Part shown: positions 1 through 6,331 of the stretch, piece by piece
How the letters are laid out: every line of letters starts with the position of its first letter
How positions within the stretch are numbered: the stretch's first letter is position 1
DNA from: Sulfurovum sp.
Lineage (GTDB): Bacteria > Campylobacterota > Campylobacteria > Campylobacterales > Sulfurovaceae
Direction: 5' to 3'
Length of the DNA stretch: 15,778 nucleotides
Assembly (NCBI GenBank): GCA_003978395.1
Contig: QNZV01000004.1
Coordinates: 1 to 15,778 of the forward strand
The notes under the pieces: generated by a model
Told to the model about the DNA's origin: nothing
Seen by the model: the letters and a program-made list of their open reading frames with translations, nothing else
The model's database searches: none
Translations under genes and position numbers: made by a program

Positions 1-2
1 AA

Positions 3-851
3 AAAAAATATTGTAAAAGTAAAGAGTTCACGGTAGTAGAGACGGTAAAAGATATAGAAGAGGCATCTAAGGCAGGAGCAGAGTTGGTTGTTTTGCAAGA
101 GTTGCATCAAAATGAGTATTTTTGTCAAAGTGAAGATGTTAAATTTTTTGATTATGCCTCTTCATGGGAAGAAGATATAGGATTTTGGTCTTTAGTGGCA
201 AAAGATAATGGGGTTGTGTTGGTTACCTCTCTTTTTGAAAGACGTACAGCAGGGCTTTACCATAATACAGCTGTTGTTTTTGATAAAGATGGTTCTGTAG
301 CAGGAAAATATCGGAAAATGCATATTCCTGATGACCCTGGATTTTATGAGAAATTCTATTTTACCCCTGGAGATTTAGGTTTTGAGCCAATTCAGACCTC
401 GGTAGGTAAGTTAGGGGTATTGATTTGTTGGGACCAATGGTATCCTGAAGCTGCACGCCTTATGACTCTAAAAGGGGCTGAACTCCTTATTTATCCAACA
501 GCTATTGGTTGGTTTGATGAGGATAGCCAAGAAGAGAAAGCTAGACAGTTGGATGCATGGATAACGATTCAGCGTTCACATGCTATTGCAAATGGTATAC
601 CTGTTTTGTCTGTAAATCGTGTAGGTTTTGAAAAAGACTCATCAGGTGTAATGGATGGGATACGATTTTGGGGGAACTCTTTTGTTTGTGATTCACAAGG
701 TCAGATGTTAGTCAGAGCAGATAGTGAGGAGAGCATTCTTTATGCAGAGATTCATCATGAACGAACCAAAGAGGTTAGAGATATTTGGCCATTTTTACGT
801 GATAGACGAATTGATGCTTATAGTAACGTGTTAAAACGCTATTGTGATTAG
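3..851 (+). CDS. aguB: N-carbamoylputrescine amidase, 5'-truncated by the window edge
   Basis: Carbon-nitrogen hydrolase (nitrilase superfamily) predicted to hydrolyse N-carbamoylputrescine to putrescine, CO2 and ammonia, the last step of the agmatine route to polyamines in the cytoplasm. The catalytic Glu lies in LQELHQNEYF (visible residue 33), the Lys in GKYRKMHIPDDPGF (residue 105) and the nucleophile Cys in GVLICWDQWYPEAARL (residue 142). The QELHQNEYF and KMHIPDDPGF wording is typical of AguB rather than of other nitrilases. The frame is open back to position 3, and codons before the TTG at 84 read as family sequence (SKEFTVVETVKDIEEASKAG), so that TTG is internal. Only about the first ten residues (beta strand 1) are missing. 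It ends 75 nt before the globin gene, which has its own promoter-like box. Confidence 0.9.
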   Translation, partial: KKYCKSKEFTVVETVKDIEEASKAGAELVVLQELHQNEYFCQSEDVKFFDYASSWEEDIGFWSLVAKDNGVVLVTSLFERRTAGLYHNTAVVFDKDGSVAGKYRKMHIPDDPGFYEKFYFTPGDLGFEPIQTSVGKLGVLICWDQWYPEAARLMTLKGAELLIYPTAIGWFDEDSQEEKARQLDAWITIQRSHAIANGIPVLSVNRVGFEKDSSGVMDGIRFWGNSFVCDSQGQMLVRADSEESILYAEIHHERTKEVRDIWPFLRDRRIDAYSNVLKRYCD

Positions 852-877
852 AGCTATCAACTCTATATTATATTTAT

Positions 878-883
878 TATAAT
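878..883 (+). promoter_or_regulatory. Putative -10 box for the globin gene
   Basis: TATAAT in a T/A-rich stretch about 44 nt upstream of the globin ATG. There is no convincing -35, as is usual for sigma70 promoters in Campylobacterota. A weak TAGAG/CTCTA stem lies just upstream, after the aguB stop. Confidence 0.45.
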
Positions 884-926
884 TTGATAAAATAGAGATA
901 AGATAAAACAAATAGGAGTAGGGTAG

Positions 927-1412
927 ATGAGTTATGAAATATCTAAAGTAGTTAAAGGGGAATCTGTTAACTTCAAAAAACCATCATCAGAATTTTTTAA
1001 AGCAGTTGGTGGAGAAGAAGGAATGCGTGCATTAATGTATGATTTTTATGATATTATTTATGAGAGTGATATTGCACACTTCTTTCCTCAAGATGAAGAA
1101 GAGTTTGAAGAGGTAAAAGCTAAAAATACACGATTTTTTATTCAAATATGTGGTGGTCCAAAAGTTTATGATAGTGAAACAGGTGGCATGAATTTGGATG
1201 AGTTTATGATTCGATTACATGATGACTTTTCAATATATGAAAAATCACGTTATGAGTGGTTGGGTTGTATGGAAGAAGCATTAAGAAAAGTTGATATGGA
1301 GCAGAGAATTAAAGATGATTTTTGGGATTACTTGGAAAGCTTTTCTAAATTGACCGTTAATACTTTTTCTGATGGCTCTGTATATTATGCAGACTACAAT
1401 CCTGGGCAATAA
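927..1412 (+). CDS. Truncated hemoglobin-like (2/2 globin) protein
   Basis: A 161-residue protein with the truncated-globin pattern: VGGEEGMRALMYDFYDIIYE (helices A/B, possible B10 Tyr at 41), HFFP near residues 51-54 (CD1 Phe), GGPKVYD at 76-82, then RLHDDFSI with His98 as the likely proximal haem ligand and Trp111 in YEWLGCM at the G8 position. The GGP.Y motif followed by H..F.I and W-L-x-C-M points to group II (TrHbO-like). Expected role: cytoplasmic haem protein for O2/NO handling or redox protection; the substrate cannot be told from sequence. The first ~20 residues are an extension before the globin fold and the last ~15 a short tail. The ATG has AGGAG 8 nt upstream. It lies between a polyamine gene and a lipoprotein gene and looks monocistronic. 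Confidence 0.72.
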   Translation: MSYEISKVVKGESVNFKKPSSEFFKAVGGEEGMRALMYDFYDIIYESDIAHFFPQDEEEFEEVKAKNTRFFIQICGGPKVYDSETGGMNLDEFMIRLHDDFSIYEKSRYEWLGCMEEALRKVDMEQRIKDDFWDYLESFSKLTVNTFSDGSVYYADYNPGQ

Positions 1413-1465
1413 TAAATAATTCATATTAATTAATCCAATTAATAGAAAAATTAGTATTTTTTTCC

Positions 1466-1471
1466 TATACT
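1466..1471 (+). promoter_or_regulatory. Putative -10 box for the lipoprotein gene
   Basis: TATACT, preceded by a T-run, 32 nt before the ATG at 1503. It is the best -10 candidate in this 90-nt gap. No -35 is evident. Confidence 0.35.
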
Positions 1472-1502
1472 CTAACTATCAATAAATAAATTAGGAAAAT
1501 AT

Positions 1503-2342
1503 ATGCTTAGTATCAAAATATTAACAATTGGATTAACTGCTCTATTACTTAGTTCTTGTACAAAAGAGGTTAAAGGAACAATTAAATATCCAACAGGTGT
1601 AGATAGACCAAGCTTGACTCCATATGAATTAAATGTTATTTCCGATAAAATTTATAAAAATGAGACAGGTGGTAATCCAAAATATTTAATGTATTGGTCT
1701 CCCAACGAGAATTTTGCTTCTTTGGGAATAGGACACTTTATTTGGTATCCAAAGAATGAACCTAGACGTTTTGATGAAACTTTTCCTTCTATGATAGATT
1801 ATTATGTTGCGAATAAGGTAAAAATTCCAACATGGTTATTACAGGCAAGGAAAATTGGTGCTCCATGGAGGAACAAAGAGGTTTTTGAACGAGCAAGGAA
1901 TGATAAAGAGTTTCAACAGTTAAAAAATATATTGATGAATACTAAAGCTTTACAGACACAATTCTTTTTTGATAGAGTTAATGCATCTATTCCCGAAATT
2001 ATTACGCATGTTGCACCAGAGTATAAAAAGCATATTATTTCCAATTATAATGCTTTGGTTAATAGTAGAGGAGGCTTATATCCTTTAATTGATTATATTA
2101 ATTTTAAAGGTAAAGGAATAAAGGCAACAGAACGTTATAATAATCAGGGATGGGGACTACTACAAGTTCTTAAGAATATGAGACCTGTAACGAGGGGACC
2201 TGGTGCATTAGCAGAGTTTTCTCGAGTTGCTTATCTTATGTTGAAACGTCGTGTTCAAAACTCTCCTATAGAAAAAAATGAAAAAAGATGGCTTCCTGGT
2301 TGGAAAAAACGTACAGATAGTTATAGAGTATCTATTCTTTAA
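1503..2342 (+). CDS. Lipoprotein with lysozyme-like motifs, function unproven
   Basis: A 279-residue protein that starts with a signal peptide and lipobox LLSSC (Cys19 lipidated after cleavage), so it is membrane-anchored in the envelope. After a short linker comes IYKNETGGNPKYLMYW (49-65) and then FASLGIGHFIWYP (71-83). The order acidic residue (Glu54), then a G-I-G-H motif (75-78), recalls phage-type lysozymes of the T4/GH24 kind, where a catalytic Glu is followed by T-I-G-I-G-H. The rest (PTWLL, APWRNKEVF, NNQGWGLLQVL) looks like a conserved family of lipoproteins I cannot name. A peptidoglycan-acting role is inference from these motifs only. The ATG has an AGGAAA site 5 nt upstream. A strong palindrome follows the stop. 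Confidence 0.6.
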   Translation: MLSIKILTIGLTALLLSSCTKEVKGTIKYPTGVDRPSLTPYELNVISDKIYKNETGGNPKYLMYWSPNENFASLGIGHFIWYPKNEPRRFDETFPSMIDYYVANKVKIPTWLLQARKIGAPWRNKEVFERARNDKEFQQLKNILMNTKALQTQFFFDRVNASIPEIITHVAPEYKKHIISNYNALVNSRGGLYPLIDYINFKGKGIKATERYNNQGWGLLQVLKNMRPVTRGPGALAEFSRVAYLMLKRRVQNSPIEKNEKRWLPGWKKRTDSYRVSIL

Positions 2343-2360
2343 GTATGTTGTAAATGTTTT

Positions 2361-2392
2361 TACTTTTTTTAATCTTAAGATTAGAAAAAGTA
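2361..2392. repeat. 32-bp near-perfect palindrome (16-nt arms, no loop)
   Basis: The left arm TACTTTTTTTAATCTT and the right arm AAGATTAGAAAAAGTA are inverted copies with one mismatch, which is a G-U pair in RNA. The centre AATCTTAAGATT is perfect. It starts 18 nt after the lipoprotein stop and about 40-75 nt upstream of the -10 of the next gene. It lacks a 3' T-tract and any GC clamp, so it is either an AT-rich terminator of unusual form or an operator. Confidence 0.6.
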
Positions 2393-2434
2393 TTGAAAGT
2401 GAAAATTATAAACACAAAATTATATTTAACGTGA

Positions 2435-2440
2435 TATAAT
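2435..2440 (+). promoter_or_regulatory. Putative -10 box for the two-TM protein gene
   Basis: TATAAT (GTGATATAATATT), giving a leader of about 80 nt before the GTG at 2525, which is preceded by a strong AAGGAGG site at 2513-2519. Confidence 0.45.
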
Positions 2441-2524
2441 ATTAAGCTATTTCGTTAGAGTTCATTTTTGTTGTAAAATATTTTTTATAATTTTCTACTA
2501 TTTTACATATTTAAGGAGGCATAA

Positions 2525-3190
2525 GTGAGAGAGATATTACTTGTTGGATTATCGGCGGTATTGGGGTATATTGTCTTTTCTGCATTTAGTACGACAGGAA
2601 GTACCCAAGAGGCTTTTCGTAAAATAATAGAGCAACCACATACAGACATGCAACTAAAACAAGAGTTAGCGTTCTCTAGGCTTGCGAATGAAAAAGAGGC
2701 ACAATTAATTGTTCTGGATAATGCACATAAAAAAGAGCAGTTAAAAACGTACGAAAATATTAAAATCAATGAAAAAGAGAACAACACGAAAGTGAAGTTA
2801 AAAGAGATTGATTCTCAGACCCAATCTACTCTGGCTAATATGAAACTTCAAGCTGAAGCTATAGAGACTACACAGAGAAATTACATCTATATTCTGATTG
2901 CTCTTCTTATTTTTTTACTTGTTTTTGTATATTTACGATACCAAAAATATTTATCAACAATAGAGTTAGAGAAAGAGACAGAGTATCGAGGGATGATTGC
3001 TAAAAAAGAGTATGCTGAGAAAATTTTAACTCTATTGGCAACAGGAAATCTTACTTTTGAAACAGAAAGAAAACTTTTAAAAGTTTTAGATGAGATAAAT
3101 GGTAAGAGAGTAGAAGAGAAACCTACTATTCTTTATCATCCTAATCCTGAAATTGCTCAATTAACTCCAGAAAGTGAAAAAAATATTTAG
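2525..3190 (+). CDS. Two-TM coiled-coil membrane protein of unknown function
   Basis: A 221-residue protein I do not recognise. It has a hydrophobic N-terminal segment (about 4-21), a charged, heptad-like region rich in K, E and Q (about 45-117), a second membrane segment IYILIALLIFLLVFVYL (121-137), then a basic/acidic C-terminal domain ending in PTILYHPNPEIAQ and a charged tail. With both ends anchored, the coiled coil would form a loop on one side of the inner membrane. The GTG start is chosen because a full AAGGAGG lies 5 nt upstream and the protein then begins directly with the first membrane helix. It is convergent with the histidine kinase gene, with only 13 nt between the stops. Confidence 0.7.
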   Translation: MREILLVGLSAVLGYIVFSAFSTTGSTQEAFRKIIEQPHTDMQLKQELAFSRLANEKEAQLIVLDNAHKKEQLKTYENIKINEKENNTKVKLKEIDSQTQSTLANMKLQAEAIETTQRNYIYILIALLIFLLVFVYLRYQKYLSTIELEKETEYRGMIAKKEYAEKILTLLATGNLTFETERKLLKVLDEINGKRVEEKPTILYHPNPEIAQLTPESEKNI

Positions 3191-3203
3191 ATATTTAATT
3201 GTA

Positions 3204-4415
3204 TTACAATTTTAATTCAAATATATTATTTCCATTTTTATGGAAATAATTTAGTTGGTACTTTAATCTCTCTACGATATTATAAACAATATATAAACCC
3301 AATCCAAAACCACTATTTCTTTTCTCTTCTTGTGTAAAGGGTTCAAGATAATAGGAGAGTGGATGCTCTAGGCTATTTCCTATGGAGATAACTTGAATGC
3401 TCTCTCTCTTTGCAATAACAGTTGTTTCCTCTTCTCCATATTTTGAAGCATTGTCTAAAAGGTTTTTAACAGCTAAAGCGAGTAACTTACTATCCGTAGT
3501 TATAGTTGTATCTTCAATATGAAGATTAAGTTTATCTTTATTAGAGAGTAGTAACGCAATGCTGTTATCTATAATATTTTTTAGCGTTGTTTCCCTCATA
3601 AGTGGTTGAAAGTCTTGTGTTGTTAGACGCTCTACATGAGCCAACTCTTGGATAAGTTCATTCATACGTTCAAATGCACGAATGAGTGTCTCTTTTCCTA
3701 TGCCATCTTCAACCATTTCTGTGGCTATACGCCCTCGTGTAATAGGTGTTTTTAACTCATGCATCATGTTTCGCATAAAAAGATTTTTAGAATCAAGAAG
3801 TGTACGTATATGATGTATTGCATTATCAAAACTTTGTGCAATTTTACCTATTTCATCGTTACTCTTTTGTGTGATTTTTATATTCATATTACCTTGTACA
3901 AACTCTTCTATCTGTCTGTTTAGTTCTTTTAAAGGAGTAAGTTTTCGAATTATAGCAACATAGAGAAAAATAAATAAAATAGCAATAAGCAGAGCAATTA
4001 AAATAGTAATTTGAACACGCAGACTTTGAGGTTGCATATCTTTGAGCATAAGATTATAACCATAACGTTTTAGATAAATATATTTATTTTCTCCAATCGC
4101 AAAGATTTGCATACGCCCATAAACAGATTCTCCTCCAAAAATAACTGTACCTTTACTCAGAATAAGAAGACGATTTTCATTTAAAGCGACAGGTTTAACA
4201 TGAAAGTCTTGATAAAACTTCTTTTTATCCTCTTCTTTGGTGTTTAATTGGGCTGTAGAGAGTAAAATATTAGAGATAAGTTTATAACGAATTATCTCAT
4301 CTTTTTTCTGCTTCTCTTTGTCCCAAGAGATAAAAAGAAAGAGAGCAGTTATAAGTAGAGATAGAACCAAGGCAAATAGGGTATTGATAAAAGCAGAAAC
4401 AGATATATTTTTCAT
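3204..4415 (-). CDS. Sensor histidine kinase, ArsS-like
   Basis: Inner-membrane sensor kinase, 403 residues from the ATG at 4415. A membrane helix (about 8-29) is followed by a ~100-residue periplasmic sensor region, a second helix (about 136-156), a HAMP linker with KLTPLKELNRQI, and the H-box MMHELKTPITRGRIATEM, whose His219 is the phosphorylation site. The N-box is VKNLLDNASKYG (Asn318, Asn322) and the G-box GFGLGLYIVYNIVERL. The D-box is atypical (VISIGNSLEH), as in the epsilonproteobacterial ArsS family, named for acid-responsive signalling in Helicobacter. The frame extends to an ATG at 4427 and a TTG at 4433. None has a good ribosome site; the ATG at 4415 puts MKN directly before the first helix and has a distant GGAAA. 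It follows the regulator by a few nt, so the two are co-transcribed. Confidence 0.85.
   Translation of the reverse strand: MKNISVSAFINTLFALVLSLLITALFLFISWDKEKQKKDEIIRYKLISNILLSTAQLNTKEEDKKKFYQDFHVKPVALNENRLLILSKGTVIFGGESVYGRMQIFAIGENKYIYLKRYGYNLMLKDMQPQSLRVQITILIALLIAILFIFLYVAIIRKLTPLKELNRQIEEFVQGNMNIKITQKSNDEIGKIAQSFDNAIHHIRTLLDSKNLFMRNMMHELKTPITRGRIATEMVEDGIGKETLIRAFERMNELIQELAHVERLTTQDFQPLMRETTLKNIIDNSIALLLSNKDKLNLHIEDTTITTDSKLLALAVKNLLDNASKYGEEETTVIAKRESIQVISIGNSLEHPLSYYLEPFTQEEKRNSGFGLGLYIVYNIVERLKYQLNYFHKNGNNIFELKL
3225..3250. terminator. 11-bp perfect hairpin inside the 3' end of the kinase gene
   Basis: ATTATTTCCAT and ATGGAAATAAT flank a TTTT loop. On the + strand it lies 35 nt after the stop of the two-TM protein gene and is followed by TTTAG, so it may stop that transcript. 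It sits in coding sequence of the convergent kinase. A smaller AATTGT/ACAATT stem (3197-3211) overlaps the kinase stop codon. Confidence 0.35.
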
Positions 4416-4440
4416 AATATTTCGCATTTCCAAAAGAGGT

Positions 4441-5103
4441 TTAAATTTTTTCAGTTAAAAGATAACCAATACCTCTAACAGGTTTTATATAAGAATTTTT
4501 ATTATCAATAAGAGAGAGCTTTTGCCGAATACGAGAGATGATTACATCAATATTTTTAATAGAGCTATTGTCATCAATGTGTTCAGAATCATAAAGTAGA
4601 TGTTCCCTTGATACAGCAGAGTTTTTTTGTTGAATTAAAATAGATAAAATATCAAATTCAGCAGCTGTCAATTCAAGTAGTATATTCTTAAAAATAATAT
4701 GACGTGCATCACTATTGAGTTCAAAAAGAGACTTATTTTTTGAGCTTTTTCCTAAATTTTGGGTTCTTCTCAGTATTGTTTTAATTCGTGTAACCAATTC
4801 TCGTGGGTCATAAGGTTTTGGCATATAGTCATCTGCCCCTCGCTCCATAGCAATTACTTTGTCTGTAATATCATCTCGTGCAGAAGAGACAATAATAGGA
4901 ATAGAAGATTGCTTTCGTATTTTAGGTATAACTTCAAGACCATCAATACCAGGTAAGGTTAAATCTAAAATAATTAAATCAAAATCATTTTGGGTTAATA
5001 AAGAGAGACCCATATAAGGTTCTTCTGCAGACATCACTGTAATGTCAAATTTATTGAGATATTCCGTTAAGATTTGAGAAATTTCGTAATCATCTTCTAT
5101 CAT
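4441..5103 (-). CDS. OmpR/PhoB-family response regulator, ArsR-like
   Basis: Partner of the kinase encoded just downstream. Receiver domain: acidic cluster EDD at 3-5, phospho-acceptor Asp47 in LIILDLTLPGIDGLEV, Ser74 in VSSARDD, Lys96 in DDYMPKPYDPREL. The C-terminal winged-helix DNA-binding domain begins near 127 (ELTAAEFDILSILIQ) and ends with PVRGIGYLLTEKI. Coordinates begin at the first ATG, but this removes part of beta strand 1. The frame continues upstream as I-I-I-K-I-L before MIEDD, matching the usual MIKILMIEDD opening, with no ATG, GTG or TTG between the in-frame stop and this ATG. An AAGGA site at 5125-5129 is 6 nt from an ATT at 5118-5116, so the true start may be AUU at 5118. 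ArsR identity is by family resemblance only. Confidence 0.85.
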   Translation of the reverse strand: MIEDDYEISQILTEYLNKFDITVMSAEEPYMGLSLLTQNDFDLIILDLTLPGIDGLEVIPKIRKQSSIPIIVSSARDDITDKVIAMERGADDYMPKPYDPRELVTRIKTILRRTQNLGKSSKNKSLFELNSDARHIIFKNILLELTAAEFDILSILIQQKNSAVSREHLLYDSEHIDDNSSIKNIDVIISRIRQKLSLIDNKNSYIKPVRGIGYLLTEKI

Positions 5104-5124
5104 TAAAATTTTTATAATAATAAA

Positions 5125-5129
5125 TCCTT
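5125..5129 (-). promoter_or_regulatory. Ribosome binding site suggesting an AUU start for the regulator
   Basis: AAGGA on the minus strand, 6 nt before an in-frame ATT (5118-5116) but 21 nt before the first ATG (5103). Its spacing fits initiation at the ATT, not at the ATG. Confidence 0.5.
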
Positions 5130-5170
5130 ATTTTTATAATTGGGGGAGTATCATATCAAGAGAAGCTTTA

Positions 5171-5313
5171 AAGAAGAGATAGATGTTGTCAACATTGTTC
5201 ACAAGGGCTATTACAAAGGAGGTCTAAATATGTTCTATCAAGGGAGTATATTTCAAAGGAGTTCAATTACATACTTAATCTTGTGAACAATGTTGATAAC
5301 ATCTTTTCTTCTT
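5171..5313. repeat. Long inverted-repeat element in the regulator/lgt gap
   Basis: The 317-nt gap between the regulator and lgt holds two 24-nt arms, 5182-5205 and 5280-5303, that are inverted copies with one mismatch. A further AAGAAGA / TCTTCTT pair lies outside them (5171-5177, 5307-5313). The 74-nt centre has three AAGGAG-like motifs (near 5216, 5241 and 5256) and an 18-codon open frame with an AAAGGAGG site. No target-site duplication is clear, although TTAA stands at both outer edges. It could be a MITE-like element, a stem-loop RNA or a pair of regulator operators; the sequence alone does not decide. Confidence 0.7.
5230..5286 (+). other. Candidate 18-residue mini-ORF between inverted repeats
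   Basis: ATG to TGA encoding MFYQGSIFQRSSITYLIL. A very strong AAAGGAGG lies 7 nt before the ATG, and the stop falls inside the right inverted-repeat arm. A TATAAT at 5135-5140 could start a + strand transcript in which both arms pair. There is no homology evidence, and a frame this short can arise by chance. Confidence 0.25.
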
Positions 5314-5386
5314 AATCGTATTATAATAGATAACTGTTAATAATCAAACAATGGAATATTAATGAATAGTTAATGGTCTAGTATGT

Positions 5387-5392
5387 TATACT
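5387..5392 (+). promoter_or_regulatory. Putative -10 box for lgt
   Basis: TATACT about 29 nt upstream of the lgt GTG. GTTAAT occurs twice upstream (near 5336 and 5370), which could be incidental in AT-rich DNA. Confidence 0.4.
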
Positions 5393-5420
5393 ATAAAAGA
5401 ACTATTGAAAAAGGATTTAT

Positions 5421-6251
5421 GTGGACTTTTGGAACCATATTTATGAACATTTTAATCCCATAGCGATTGATTTTGGCTTTATCTCTATACACTGGTATGG
5501 AATTATGTATATATCTGCTTTGCTAACAGCATTATGGTTTGCAAAATGGATTATTAAAAAGGATAATATATCTATATCTGAATTGCTATTAGATAATTAC
5601 TTTATTTGGATTGAAGTTGGTATTATCTTAGGGGCAAGAATTTGGTATATACTCTTTTATGACCCAAATACATCCTATTATTTAACTCAGCCTTGGCAAA
5701 TATTCAATCCTTTTTCAGAAGGAGAGTTTGTTGGTATTAGGGGAATGAGTTATCATGGTGCAGTTGTTGGTGCAGGTATATCCTCTTATCTTTTTTCTAG
5801 GAGAAACCCTGGACAAATATATAAAATACTTGATGTTGTTGCATTGGCTGTTCCTGTTGGTTTTGTATTTGGACGTATTGGAAACTTTTTGAATCAAGAA
5901 CTGGTTGGACGCGTTACTGATGTTCCTTGGGGAATTTATGTTGATGGTTTACTTAGACACCCCTCTCAGCTATATGAAGGATTTTTAGAGGGAATTGTTA
6001 TTGCTATTATTATCTATCTTTATCGAAAACGAAAGAAGTTTGAGGGTGCATTAATTGGTATTTATGGTGTCCTTTATGGAACAGCTAGATTTATAGTAGA
6101 GTTTTGGAGAGAACCCGATGCACAGTTAGGTTATCTTTATGGAGATTGGCTTACTATGGGACAGATTCAAAGTTTTATAATGATTCTTTTCTCTATTTCT
6201 ATTTACTTTATTTTTAAAATATTAAGTAAAAGAGAGAGTATAGTTAAATAG
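5421..6251 (+). CDS. lgt: Prolipoprotein diacylglyceryl transferase
   Basis: Integral inner-membrane enzyme that moves a diacylglyceryl group from phosphatidylglycerol to the lipobox cysteine of prolipoproteins, the first step of lipoprotein maturation (for example of the lipoprotein encoded at 1503). The 276 residues are the usual length, with about seven membrane segments. Signature motifs are present: GMSYHGAVVGA (His112), the Lgt signature GRIGNFLNQELVGRVTD at 151-167 (Arg152, Asn155, Glu160), and YGTARFIVEFWREPD (Arg223) near the C-terminus. The start is GTG with AAGGA 5 nt upstream; the ATG that overlaps it (5419-5421) is in another frame. It is divergent from the two-component operon. 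Confidence 0.95.
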   Translation: MDFWNHIYEHFNPIAIDFGFISIHWYGIMYISALLTALWFAKWIIKKDNISISELLLDNYFIWIEVGIILGARIWYILFYDPNTSYYLTQPWQIFNPFSEGEFVGIRGMSYHGAVVGAGISSYLFSRRNPGQIYKILDVVALAVPVGFVFGRIGNFLNQELVGRVTDVPWGIYVDGLLRHPSQLYEGFLEGIVIAIIIYLYRKRKKFEGALIGIYGVLYGTARFIVEFWREPDAQLGYLYGDWLTMGQIQSFIMILFSISIYFIFKILSKRESIVK

Positions 6252-6300
6252 TATTACTTTTTAATGTAAAATGTTCTGTTGTGTTTAATATAAATAACGC

Positions 6301-6306
6301 TATAAT
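6301..6306 (+). promoter_or_regulatory. Putative -10 box for the beta-barrel protein gene
   Basis: TATAAT 25 nt before the ATG at 6332, followed by an AGGAG ribosome site (6322-6326). The gene therefore probably has its own promoter in the 80-nt gap after lgt. Confidence 0.5.
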
Positions 6307-6331
6307 TTTTTAATACAAATTAGGAGTATTT

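Noticed and set aside
84..86. TTG at 84 as the start of the amidase
   Set aside because: Codons before it are in frame back to position 3 and match the family N-terminal region; the gene is cut by the window edge.
2503..2787. Minus-strand 94-codon frame over the start of the two-TM protein gene
   Set aside because: Antisense to a gene with a strong ribosome site; the Cys/Ser/Phe-rich translation is typical of a shadow.
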